Shown: positions 22,209 through 33,229 of the stretch, piece by piece
Layout: the number at the start of each line of letters is the position of its first letter
Numbering within the stretch: the first letter of the stretch is position 1
Assembly (NCBI GenBank): GCA_003988855.1
Contig: QYAI01000046.1
Span: 62,001-126,000, forward strand
Direction of reading: 5' to 3'
Source: Arachnopeziza araneosa
Taxonomy: Eukaryota; Ascomycota; Leotiomycetes; Helotiales; Arachnopezizaceae
DNA length: 64,000 bases
Translations under genes and position numbers: made by a program
Notes under the pieces: model-generated
What the model saw: the letters and a program-made list of their open reading frames with translations, nothing else
What the model was told of the DNA's origin: nothing
Databases searched by the model: none

Positions 22209-23339
22209 TTCGCTACCATGTCATTCTTGACCGCAGCGCTGTCAGATGCAGAGCCTCCTGGTAAATGACCTTTGCGATGACGGAAATGGCCGGGTTGTCG
22301 TGAAGTCACGTAGTCACAAGATTGTTGTTGTTAGTTAGAGCTTCTCATGATTGATCTCGGTAAGCTTAATTCTGATATTGAAGCCGAATATATAAGGCAC
22401 CAATCGAACTTAACCCTTTGTAGACTTCGCTCAAGCAAAGCACATCTCAAACGAACACTCTTTCAAATTCGCTCCGGCTCTCTCTTCTATTAGCTAATCG
22501 TAATCTGCTTACCATTTACCTCGCGGAAGTCGCCAGCCCTACACGATCATATTAAAAGAGACCAAGAACTCAGGGAGCCCAAGAGAAACCTTATTCAAAG
22601 ATGAATCACTTGAAGGACTTTGCTGCAAACAAAAATAAAATTTAAGGCGGAAATCCAAATCCCTTCTCTTTCTTTCACTAATCGAAAAAAGCCCCCAAAA
22701 AATCAATTGCTCAGTTCAGGTCCAAAAGCGGAAATAAACCTTGATGGACTGAATTGTCACTTGAGATGATGGTGGATTAAATTCTTGTTTCTTCCACAAA
22801 AATAAAATGCCCTTTTTGAACGGATTTCATACTAGTTGTTATAATTATCATCATACTAGACAATGCTTAGTCTGAATTATTCTCAATATTCAAACTTATT
22901 AAACTTGACGGCGTGGCAAATCACTCTACTACTCACGATTCAAGCCTCCTCGGTCTTCGAGGATTGCCAAGGAGAGAATAGTTGATATCATGAAAAATGA
23001 ATATCGTAGGTAATTGGGCCTAGTCACGCGTCCAGCTCACTTATTCGCTACAATACTCACTTTACTTTCTTCGATAGGTATTCACCAATAGGAGAGAGAT
23101 AGAATCGAACTATTTACGAACTTCTTTGCAAAGAAGGCACGAGCCTTACAAGCCACAAGTACAATGGGACAACGTCAATCTTAATACCCGCCCCCTTCCA
23201 TACAGCTCGATTGAGTTAAGAAGATCAAGAACATTGAAAAGTCCAAGCCACAGCCTAAGATTCCTGCTTTACTTGCCCATACAACGGCTGACCAGAACGA
23301 AAGGATACGATCTTCTCCCTTGCCTGCCTTTGTATCTAA
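22209..23339. other. AT-rich intergenic region
   Basis: About 1.1 kb between the pfs2 promoter and the decarboxylase relic. It has no supported gene. It contains the 16-bp palindrome at 23121-23136. Its distal end may hold further decayed coding sequence of the relic, but I cannot align it by eye. Confidence 0.45.
23121..23136. repeat. 16-bp perfect palindrome
   Basis: CTTCTTTGCAAAGAAG is self-complementary over its full length. It lies just upstream of the decarboxylase relic. Significance unknown. Confidence 0.6.
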
Positions 23340-24478
23340 TAATTGTTATAATACTTAGTCCGACTTTAATAGTGGAGAGTTCACTACTCCATACGGCTGT
23401 GAAGGAAGCAGTCACGGTAGATTTCCAACGATTCGCAGTAAAGGTATTTATTGGCCCTAATACAAGTCGACTTTATAAGTAATTGTGTCATAAATTGATG
23501 AGGTCAAATACAACGTAACATCGAAATACGTAAGACCATACTTCACTGTCCTATGGCACTGTTGAAGTTGCTAGGTACTTCAAAGTCTCGTCAAAGCATT
23601 GCACGGAAACCCACTGTCAATTGTTTCCAAGGTCTCGTGGAACCCATGCCCGGTCAAAACTTTCGCAAAAAGCGATGCGTTGAAACAAGATTTTCTCCGG
23701 TCGGTACGTGTTTTCCCGTTCAGTATAGCCAATACCCTACTTACACTTTTCTAGTCACTTGGTCACTTCTTTCGTGCTGGGGACATCGTCATTGGCGAAA
23801 CGGGCACCACCGCTTTCGGTCTTCTCGACTCCAAAATTCCAAAAGATGTCATGATATTCAACCACAACGTCTTCGTTATCATCGGCTACGCAACGGGTTC
23901 CGTTGTTGGAGTTGGCCGGACCATCAAAGAAAGCCAAGGCGCCTGGAAAAGACCAATTCTTGTTACCGGAGAGGGAAGTATGCATTTAACGGTATAAGCG
24001 ATTGCCGATATGTTGCGATAGGATTTACAACCAATTGTGTGAGTTTAGAATGTTTTGAAGCCCTTGATACAAAGCTCATCCATGTGATATGTATCTATCT
24101 TGAACAATGGAGGATACACAGTCGAGAGGCTCATCCATGGCAAAGAAGCCTTTTATAACGAAGTCGCTATCTATGATTACAGCGCTTTGGCCAAGGCTTT
24201 CGGTCCTGCATTCCCAGCAAAATGCCATGGACGATTTAAGACCTGTGCAGATTTGACGAATTTGCTAAACTAACCTGACTTTGGCCACGCTGGTTGCTTC
24301 GAGGTAAGCGTTCACTTCACGAAGAGGTAGGATGAAAAGAAATAGAGAACTAATAATTTTCTAGCTTGTGGAATTGATATTGGGAAATTGGATGCCCCAG
24401 GATCCGTGATCAAGACTAGTGCTGCTATTGACGGGTTCAATAAAGAAAAGTCTCAGAAGCCTGTTCCTACTAGCTAGG
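23340..24478 (+). pseudogene. Decayed pyruvate decarboxylase-type gene (C-terminal half)
   Basis: Fragments of a thiamine-diphosphate-dependent 2-oxoacid decarboxylase follow in order but in shifting frames: DFNSGEFTTP (from about 23352), VKEAVTVDFQRFAVKV, VKALHGNPLSIVSKVSWNP (about 23592), LGHFFRAGDIVIGETGTTAF, then PILVTGEGSMHLTV (GEGS belongs to the cofactor-binding region). Next come AIADMLR, NNGGYTVERLIHGKEAFYNE, and KLDAPGSVIKTSAAIDGFNK up to a stop at 24478. In-frame stops interrupt it after MHLTV (TAA), after ADMLR (TAG) and after LTNLLN (TAA), and at least three frameshifts are needed. Former introns remain visible (before LGHFF, after PIV, and at 24301-24364). The N-terminal half is not found. 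This is a dead or dying copy; whether an intact paralog exists elsewhere cannot be seen. Confidence 0.85.
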
Positions 24479-24615
24479 AGTAACAAGTGGAAGGAGAGGT
24501 ACTGGTTCGAAGGTGTTCTTTGTGAATATCTGGTCTTCTCATTTGATATCACGCAATAACGGTCTTGGGAGACATAGGTTCGTTATTTTCAGCTTATACG
24601 CATCTTTGAGTGTCA

Positions 24616-27183
24616 TCATTGCGTATTGCTAAAGATTGCATCCCAGTCCTGCCAGTTTGAATTTGGCATGAAAATATCAGGCCCGGTTGAAGTACCGCCA
24701 AACTCCGACCAGATCTCATTAGTTTGATGCCCAAATACTGAACATGAAACGTCTGGGGTTCTATTGTGTTGAAGGTCGGCTCTGAAAGAAGCAAGTTGCT
24801 CTTGAGCTAGCCTCACACACTGTGTTCTTGTTGGGAGTATATCTGGATTCAAGCCGGCTTTGAGCCAGATTCTTGTCCGTAGCCTTCGAATAATATTCCA
24901 TGCTTCTTGACCACCACTGACCAAAGGGCGTGGCACGATCTGGTCACCATGTGCCGCCGTTATACCTCCATCTGGGCCGCATAGCGATATAGTATGGTCA
25001 ATAATGGATCGTGAGTTCTGAGCATTAGGAGCGTCTGGATCACGTTCGAGTTCTTTGAGCAGCAATGTAATAGCGTGTAAAGGCTGATGATTTCCAGGCC
25101 AAGACCAATAGAACCTTTGAAATTCAAGACAGGCTGCTAGACAAATGTATTTGAGTAGGAATGAGTGACAATTATGGGTGATACTAGATTAAGATAAGCA
25201 CCCTTGGGTTTTGGATAAGAATAATTGCACATACCGAGCTAATAGCTCATGGGATTCTGGATGTGCTGTGCGTTGCAACAGAGGAGAATACAAATACCAC
25301 CAGTATCGATCGCCCATAGCCCTGTTTAGCCAATCAGCATGTGATATGGTTGGTTTTATAGAGGGAGCAACGAGTTGGAGAGCTGGGCTCGCAAAACAAA
25401 AACTTCAGGAACGGGTAGCAGCGCTCTAAAGACAGCTCCCAGGCCCGGAGCTCTCATAATACATATATTATTTTAGTATGGGATTAAACTCACCATAAAG
25501 TAAGCTTCGCCCAGGAATTCAATTCGTAATCGTTGGCCTGATCTTCTTCTCCCCCTTCGGTTCGTGGGATACGCTCAGCATTCGCGAGCATACGCTTCTG
25601 CAGATTTTCAAGGTCTTGTTGTGTGCTACTCAAATCATCAAGTGTTAAAGATTTCAGTCGGAACATCTTATTTAATAATTCTCTGGCGAACACTACAAGT
25701 AAATAAGTCAGTTTCACGTGTTAGCAGAGCGGTTATCTTGCACCGAATCTCGAGTGTTTGAAAATGACTTACCAGTCTCTTCGATCTTCCCGCATATGAA
25801 AACACTTGCTGTAGAAACCATTGAATTAACATCAAGCACCTTTTGAGGTTGGCAATTGCCATTCCTTAATTGATTTTCATATTCGAGCGCTGCTTCTGTT
25901 CCCACCAACTCGTCACGCACATCAGTCGGCATTCGAACATCCCATGTGTCTCGATCGATAAGAGGAGGGAGCCCAGAGGCGAGAGCAACCAGAACATCGA
26001 TTCGAAACACATGCCACCAAACTCTTCGTCGTACTTCAGCAATTATTGGCGAGATAGATGCCTGAAAAGCTAGCGGTTCTCGATTTAATCCCAACATTTG
26101 TGCTGCCCGAACAATGACTCCTACAAATGCGGCTGTGCCGAGAGTTTCTTCCTCGCGCATACACGTGCTCTGGAGGAGTATGTAAGCAGAGAGATTTTCT
26201 ACCGTAGGAATATGTGGGAAGTTTGTGATATGAAGGGCGCGAGCTGCGATCCAGTAAATCTGAAGCATAACCTCCTCTCGATCATATAAAGGGCAATGAA
26301 GGTCCCAACCTGACTGGTTACAAACTACACACCCAGCCCAAAGTGTCGCTAGGACAAGTGGCGTAGTTGGAGTTGCATTGATATCCGGAGTCCCCATTCT
26401 AAGTTCCCAGTAACGTTCGTACTCATTACGAAATGAATGCTCATGAAATAGTGGGACGATGGGGTGGTAATTTGCAAGATACGTGTGAAGTAGAAAGTCG
26501 CAACATGTCTTATCTGGGAGCTGATGTGCATCCAGAGACGACTGTCTTCGAATAGAGGCACGCAGAGAAGAAATACCAACGGCGGGAGCTGAAAGTAGCA
26601 CTCCTGTAAGTAGACCTCGTTTCCATGGCTGATCTTCCATTTCTGAATGTGATAATGGACTATTTAGACTTCTCAGAAGTGACTCAATTTCCGAGGCTTC
26701 TTGTGTGATACTAGCCCAATAATCCTTAGAAGCGTAGAAAGTACGTCCATCACCTTGAACAGCAAACAGCCCATGGTTGTCATCTAAAGATGAAGGCTCA
26801 TTGAGCGACTGGTGAGCCTTTCTTGGAGGATTCACTCCTCCTGATTGTTGAGACGCCATCTCTGGTCCACCAGTGTTCCGGAGAGTTTGCACCATGCTAG
26901 TCAAACTCTCCAATCTCTCTTCAAGATTTCGCAGTCGTTCCAGAGGCACAACAGCGTCTGGGGAAGCTGCAGCTTGGGCCGCCGAGCTACTTGATCCTAG
27001 AACATTCGCGGGTACGAATCTCAGTTCTTGAGCCGCATCGTATATGCAGGTAATGCTATTACTTGCGCAACGTGAACACACTGGCCGCGCTTGATCACAC
27101 GAAACTTTTCTTCTTCTACATTCTCGGCAGGTCCTCGACGAGCGAGGCCGACTGATAGTACGGCTTTTTCCAACGCCAGACAT
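24616..27183 (-). CDS. Zn2Cys6 transcription factor with fungal-specific regulatory domain
   Basis: Four exons are predicted (27183-25773, 25692-25494, 25402-25235, 25183-24616), giving 781 residues. The N-terminal binuclear zinc cluster has Cys at about 19, 22, 29, 36, 39 and 46 (CRECRRRKVSC and CSRCASNSITC), followed by a Leu-rich coiled-coil at about 80-105 that probably mediates dimerisation. The middle-homology region starts near DFLLHTYLANYHPIVPLFHE and includes RRRVWWHVFRIDVLVALASG. The C-terminal part reads DRYWWYLYSPLLQRTAHPES and LLKYICLAACLEFQRFYWSW. The third junction (intron 25403-25493, 91 nt) is the least certain; the others are set by open frame. It is convergent with the decarboxylase relic, whose regulator it might once have been, but that is speculation. 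Targets are unknown. Confidence 0.88.
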
Positions 27184-27957
27184 GGTATGAAAAGACGTGA
27201 TCTCTGCGCGCCGGTTTTAGCTCTCTAGTATGACTATATATAAGTTTATTTCTATATGTGCTATAAAAGTAGTATTCCAAAGCATCGTACTCACACCTTC
27301 ACGGTCGAAAGGAGACAAAAGTGGCGGAATGCAGCCCTACGCCATCTACAGGGACTCGTATGGTAAAGATAGTGCGGTAATTTATAATTTGAGATAGTCG
27401 GGAGAAGAAATAACGAGAGTATGTCACATTGATTTGACTGTCTTTATCTCTCGAAGGCTTGAAAACTATTTCGATATTGGACTTGAGCTCCCTGATGTGG
27501 AGTGCCGCCGCCTTTCCTCCTTTGGAGAGAGCCTCAAACCGGAAGAACCCAGCGGATTTCTCAGCAGTAGATTTTCCGCCTCCGACCGAACGTGCCTTTC
27601 CCTTTCCTCGAGAATGGGATCCTCGGCGTCGCGCATTAATTCTTTCCCAACAGGGAGGCAAAGCACTCAACCTATCCATTGCCACTCGTCCAAACCAATT
27701 GGATGGAAGAAGCTGGCCAAGTGTTTGTATATTCCTCTTCTTCTCATTGCTGGATTGAACTCCAACATTCTTTCTTTCCCGCAGCTCACATATCTGGACC
27801 CCTCGCTCTCCCGTGCCTCAACCCTTGCATCGGATTGCGTCCTTGCTCATGAATCGTATTGCTCCAGCCCTTAGCTCAACTTCCCACCCAGCAGCCTTCT
27901 CGAGGCATTCTACACTGTTTATTATATCTTCATGTTATCGTTAACAATTGACAGACA
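27184..27957. other. Divergent promoter region
   Basis: About 770 bp between the regulator (-) and the DGAT1-like gene (+). Overlapping frames at 27299-27685 (-) and 27434-27874 (+) have no recognisable motif and are probably untranslated or leader sequence. Confidence 0.45.
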
Positions 27958-29644
27958 ATGGCGACGACCATAGATACAGCGACCGCGACAGGCCTTGGGC
28001 TGAACATCCCCACATCTTCTCCTACCAAACGATCAGAACGTTCACATGCCAATCCCAATGGAATCTCTATCCAGTCTCTACAGCCTCTTGTGCCCATCCG
28101 ACTGAAAAAGAAATACAGACATGTGGCAGCAGCTCATTCAACAGCAAGACCATCATGTCTTAGTCATGATTCCGTATCGTCTCCAAGTTTCTTGGGCTTC
28201 AGAAATCTCATGGTCATCGTCCTTAGTACGTCTTCTCCGCCACTACTTGGCATGTCTGACCTTTGCAGTCGTTGGCAATCTGCGGTTGATGATTGAGAAC
28301 TTCAATAAGGTTAGCACTCTCGGGATCTGTACATCCAAATCTAATTGATACCAGTATGGAGTTTTAATATGCATTAGCTGCCATGATTATCGACGACAAG
28401 ATGTTCTATTGGGCGCCGCATTATACTTCATTATACCATGCCACCTGTTTGTTGCGTATGTTGTGGAGCTGATTGCTGCCCATCACGCAAAAGCACAATT
28501 TCGAGCAGGCAAACATCGAGATGGAACCGCAACACCAGGAGGAAGCTATGTAGCTTCTGAACGGGAACGCCGAGCATTTGACCAGACTTGGCGCTTGATC
28601 GCTTGGGTTCATGGTATTAATGCTACGTTCTGTCTTCTTTTCACGTCAGTAGTAGTCTACTTTTATATCCACCATCCACTCATTGGGACCTTGAGCGAGG
28701 TCCATGCCATCATTGTTTGGTTGAAGACCGCCTCTTACGCTTTTACCAATCGTGATCTTCGACACGCATACCTCCATCCTTCAAAGAGAGAAGAAGACGC
28801 TCTCCCAGAAATCTACAAAGAATGTCCTTATCCGCGAAACGTTACCCTCGGCAATCTAACCTACTTCTGGTGGGCACCGACATTGGTCTACCAGCCAGTT
28901 TATCCACGGACCACCAAGATTAGATGGGTATTTGTTGCCAAAAGAATGGCTGAAGTTTTTGGGCTAAATGCTTTCATGTGGATAGCAAGCGCTCAATACG
29001 CTGCTCCCGTACTTCAGAACTCGCTGGATAAAATGGCTTCACTTGACTTGCAGGCTATCTTGGAACGTCTGATGAAATTGTCAACAATCAGCTTGGTTAT
29101 CTGGCTCGCTGGTTTTTTTGCACTATTCCAATCCTTCCTCAATGCTCTGGCTGAAGTCATGAAGTTTGGAGATCGGGAATTCTATACAGACTGGTGGAAT
29201 AGTCCTTCCGTTGGAGTCTACTGGCGCACTTGGAACAAGCCCGTTTATCAGTTTATGAAACGGCATGTATTCTCGCCATTAATTGGCAGAGGCTGGAGTA
29301 CAGGCGCTGCCAGTGTTGCTGTTTTTATATTCTCAGGTGTGCTGCACGAGCTGTTGGTTGGCATTCCTACACACAATATTATCGGTCAGGATTTATCTCC
29401 CCTCCTGAGATCATGACTAACCTAACTAGGCGTTGCATTTATAGGCATGGTTGCACAACTACCATTGATAGCTATGACTGCACCCCTTGAGAAGATGAAA
29501 GGGATTAACGGGAGAATTATTGGAAATTGTATTTTTTGGGTATCTTTTACTCTGATCGGACAACCTCTGGCGGCACTGTTGTATTTTTTTGCCTGGCAAG
29601 CTAAATACGGGTCCGTGTTCAAGCAGCCAGTTCCTAAGCGGTAG
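27958..29644 (+). CDS. DGAT1-like diacylglycerol/sterol O-acyltransferase (MBOAT)
   Basis: Endoplasmic-reticulum membrane enzyme of the MBOAT family that esterifies diacylglycerol (or sterol) with fatty acyl-CoA to make storage lipid. Four exons: 27958-28225, 28269-28309, 28355-29384, 29430-29644; introns of 43-45 nt; 517 residues. Residues 1-80 are polar and Ser-rich. Membrane segments begin at FRNLMVIVLIVGNLRLMIEN. The conserved NLTYFWWAPTLVYQPVYPRT block is followed by GDREFYTDWWN (about 374-385, the FYxDWWN acyl-CoA signature). The catalytic His lies in GVLHELLVGIP (about 434). TAPLEKMKGINGRIIGNCIF and a final span complete it. The block pattern favours DGAT1 over sterol acyltransferase, but substrate cannot be decided from sequence. 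Confidence 0.93.
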
Positions 29645-29712
29645 CGATTCTGTTCTATCATCACCACTTAGCGTAGTGTAGACAATGCAATATGCGGATA
29701 ATTCACATCTCG

Positions 29713-30711
29713 TCATGATACTCTATCGTTCTCTGCAGATAGAAGCTCCGCTATTAAGCCACCCTTATCTCTTTTCTTCCCATCCTCCTCTAATCTCTTT
29801 GAAATGAATTTACTCAAATCCTTAACCTTGACACCAGCCAGGCTTACGCATTTGAGTAACACCACCGCATCAACAGGCACTCCTCCTAACTTCGCAATCT
29901 GACATACCTCTCCATGTCGATTCATCCCCACAGTCATAGAACCTGCCCGCATCTGCTCTTCCAGCAAAGTTGCATCCATCAATACCTTCTCCTCCTCTAC
30001 CTCATCCCCATCGATAATCTCATAAAAACTAAATGTCACACAAAGCGGCCAATGCAGCAAACTGAGTGGTACGGGCTCCCTCTCTCTCAAGGTATAAATG
30101 ACCACTTCCTCACCTTGAGTACTCGTATCAGGTTTCTTAAAATGCGCTAAAGCCGCAATAACCGCAACGCAAGAGGCATCAACTAGATTCCCATCGTGGG
30201 AGAGGACGTGGACATCCGCCCGAATGGACCAAACTTGAGATCCAGCGATTAGGCAGAGGGATTCGACGTCTAGTGCGCCGGAGCGGCGGATGGTTTTCTC
30301 GAGCAGGCGTGAAAGGAGGGTTTCCGCTTCGGAGGGGCGGGAGGGCTCGATTGAGGGCGATGTCATTGGGGAGAGCTCGGTGATGATGTTGAAGATTCCG
30401 TCGAAGGGGCGGTCGGGATTGGGTTTGGTTACTTCAGCACTGATGCGAGTAAGGACTCTGGGTGAGTGTTAGTAAGTTTCGTGACTAGAAATTGGGTAGA
30501 TTAATCGATTGATGTTCGATATGGCGTCGTAGAGCACAAGTACCTACCTCGTCTTTCCCAACCTAACATCAACGACTCCATATTCATCCCCAAAATCTAG
30601 CTCCAGAGCTCGAAACTGGTTGTAAGAGCGCCCATCTAGACGTATGTTCTCTTGCAGAGCTTTGGTGAAGAATTGTTTCTCATTTAGAGAAGGCTCTGCT
30701 TCTCGTGGCAT
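29713..30711 (-). CDS. rrp45: Exosome complex component RRP45
   Basis: RNase PH-fold subunit of the hexameric ring of the RNA exosome (PM/Scl-75 homologue), involved in 3'-end processing and decay of RNA. Two exons, 30711-30548 and 30457-29713, with a 90-nt GT-AG intron; 302 residues. The N-terminus (MPREAEPSLNEKQFFTKALQ then NIRLDGRSYNQFRALELDFG) carries the RxDGRxxxxxR signature. The splice joins VVDVRLGKTR to VLTRISAEVTKPNPDRP. Later blocks include SLCLIAGSQVWSIRADVHVL and DGNLVDASCVAVIAALAHF, typical of the RNase PH fold. Like other eukaryotic ring subunits it is expected to be catalytically inert. It is divergent from cwc15, with about 200 bp between the starts, a pairing of two RNA-processing genes. 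Confidence 0.95.
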
Positions 30712-30913
30712 GATGGATTATGGCATTGGTTTCTTGCGCGAAAGAGGGGTGTGTTTACTACGCGGGGAATTTCTGTGAAATATGAATCTACCGCGTTTCA
30801 CCGCTCTTGAGTCGCTGAACTGGGCCTAGCTCGCTTTATAGATGCCAGAATATGTGAGGCTTGAGTTTTGGCATCAGCGAGAACATCCACATTTCCTAGT
30901 CCTTTTAAACACC

Positions 30914-32050
30914 ATGACTACCGGTAAGGCATTCTTCAAGATACTACTAGGCTATATGTGCTGATAAATTTTAGCTCACAGACCCACGTTCGATCCTGTA
31001 AGGCAACACGATTCTTAGAAAGCGACTTGCATCTAACTAGGAATAGGCAAAGGGAAAGGAGGCGCAAAGAGGGCCAGCATATCATCAACGCCTATTACCA
31101 GCTCATACACAACTGAAAGTTCGGTATGAAAGAGTTCTGCTTTTATCAATCAAGGCCTAACAAGTTTACAGGAAACCTGGACAGGGAGGAGCTGCAGACA
31201 ACCAAGTTCGCGACCTACGAGCAGAATTGCTTCAAGCTGAAGCAGCACATTTCGCAAAGATTAGAGGAGAGCCGGTTCCTACCTTGGAGGCATCCGAATC
31301 TTCCACAAGTACGCCGAAGAGACTGCTAGAGGATGGAGATGCAGAGGAGGAGGAAGACCCAGAAGCGAAGCGTCGACGTATACTAGAAGAGACGCGGGAT
31401 ATAGATGCAGACTCAGAAGATGACCCGGAAGATGATAGTAGCGAGGATGATAGGTGCGATTTCATAGTATCTTGACATGAGGTGAGGCTCACAGATCCTA
31501 GTGATGACGATGAGGATGAAACTGCCGAGTTACAACGAGAACTGGAAAAGATTAAGCGGGAAAGGGCGGAGAAAAGAGAGCAAGAGGTCTGAATAAGCTT
31601 CAGCACGTTTTAAAAGGTGATCTTGTGGCTAATTAGCCCTACAGGAACAAGAGAAGGCGGCAGCTGAGGAGGCTGCACGAGAATCAGACATTGCCCTGGG
31701 CAATCCGCTCTTGAACCCGAAGACGGATTTCAACGTTAAGCGCAGGTGCGCCGCTACACAATGACGCCACACTCTTGTTTACTGATAGGACACAGATGGG
31801 ATGATGATGTGATCTTCAAGAACCAAGCTCGTGGAACGGAAGACAAGGGAAAGAAGAAGGAATTTGTTAATGTGAGTTTAACTTGGCATGATCTGCATGA
31901 TGGTATACTGATTCTCTCTCGTAGGATCTCCTACGATCTGATTTCCATAAAAGATTCATGAGGTAAGAAAACCGGCTTTTGCCAGCCCAATTGATCGAGG
32001 GAAGAGAGAAAGATGGAGACTAATTCTTCCATAGTAAATATGTGCGATGA
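30914..32050 (+). CDS. cwc15: Pre-mRNA-splicing factor CWC15
   Basis: Component of the Prp19/NTC-related spliceosomal complex (Cwf15). Nine exons: 30914-30923, 30975-30997, 31047-31123, 31172-31453, 31502-31586, 31645-31745, 31796-31871, 31925-31962, 32035-32050; 235 residues. The joined N-terminus MTTAHRPTFDPAKGKEAQRG and PAYHQRLLPAHTQLKVRKPG matches the family exactly. Next comes DLRAELLQAEAAHFAKIRGE, then an acidic Asp/Glu stretch and a coiled coil (LQRELEKIKRERAEKREQE). The conserved tail is NPLLNPKTDFNVKRRWDDDV, then FKNQARG and FVNDLLRSDFHKRFMSKYVR. Every junction keeps frame. The first coding exon is 10 nt and the last 16 nt. One donor (GTCTGA at 31587) is weak. With eight introns in 236 codons it is by far the most intron-rich gene here. 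Confidence 0.95.
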
Positions 32051-33229
32051 CGAGCCAGTGTGATTTTAGAGACGCTGATTAGGGTTTGATTGATGAGCAA
32101 TGGGAAAAATCTGGGGAGATGCATCAAGGGGCAGTTAGTACCGGCTGGTTGAATCCCTAAATTTGCATCACATTTGATGTTCTCATTCGTCTCGGTGCAT
32201 GTTGTGACGCATGATATCTGGTACTGTATAGTGGTGAGCTCGGAGCGAGCCGGAGGAAGGAATGTGTACACTACCTGATCAGCTGAACCTGATATGATCA
32301 CAACGATAGTGGAATTGATATCTCCAGAGGCTTTGACGCCGCAGTCAATCCAGTGAAGATGGCACAGCTCTGGATGCGGGGCTGTGCTGGAAGCGGGATT
32401 CCATTGGTGTGCGCCACGATCTGATTAACGGACATGCCGATCGAGCTCATGACGCAGCTGTAGGCAGTGAAAAAGCAAAGCCGCCGCACGCCTTGCCTCG
32501 CCGGAGAGGGAACCGAATCGCAAGCCAGCTGGAACGCACGCAGCACTCGCAGTAGACATAGCGTACAGTACTCCGTACAGTGCGGGAATTAGCAGAGCAG
32601 CCCCTCAATGCGTCCAGAGCCGGGTCCATTCTGAGCTTCATTCTGCGGCAACCCACACCACTACCCGCTGAGACACCACCACCGCTATTCTCGAACTCTG
32701 CGCAAGCCCGAAGCCTCAACCACCAGTCCTGTCAAGACGAGCTGAATCTTGTACCACTGGAGCACCCAGAGCGGCACTTTAGCCTGATCAGGCGCAGGGA
32801 AAGCCCAATTGTCGGCCCATTTTTCTGCCAAGTCTGCAAAGGGAGCTTGCTTTTTTGGGACAAGCAGAGGCCGGCGCTGCTGTGATGTTGAAGCCCATGC
32901 AAGCCCGACCATTCGCAGGGATGGCCGAGAGAGTGGCAGACCGTGGAGGGGTAGATGGGATGACGCAACGTGGGTTTGAGCTGCTGTGCCTTTCGTGCAT
33001 TGCTGAGCTGGGCGAAAGACGAGATCGAGAGCTTGCTTTTCGTCAGGTTGGACCCGGCATAGCTCCCGTCACCTTAGAGACGTGGAGAATGGTATCATGA
33101 GGTCGACTCCTCTCTATAAGTAGCCCTTGGCTGTCTTATTCCACATTTCCTTCACCATCAACAAACACCTTCTCTCTCAATCAGCTACCACTTCCACCTC
33201 AACAAACAAACAACCCAAACACAATCAAC
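32051..33229. other. Intergenic region upstream of the SYG-repeat gene
   Basis: About 1.2 kb. Overlapping open frames on both strands at 32298-33100 are unsupported. An AGGGG word near 32947 resembles a stress-response element, and a TATA box lies at 33115. No other structure is seen. Confidence 0.45.
33115..33120 (+). promoter_or_regulatory. TATA box of the SYG-repeat gene
   Basis: TATAAG lies 110 bp upstream of the ATG at 33230 and is followed by a CT/CA-rich leader, as in strongly expressed or inducible fungal genes. Confidence 0.55.

Noticed and set aside
23085..23160. tRNA-like element on the minus strand (GTTCGATTC resembling a B box, plus a nearby hairpin)
   Set aside because: No D-arm, no acceptor-stem pairing and no proper anticodon loop can be folded around it; the similarity is limited to the T-loop word.
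32447..33100. Several overlapping frames of 70-100 codons on both strands
   Set aside because: Mutually antisense, no motifs, located in the promoter region of the SYG-repeat gene.
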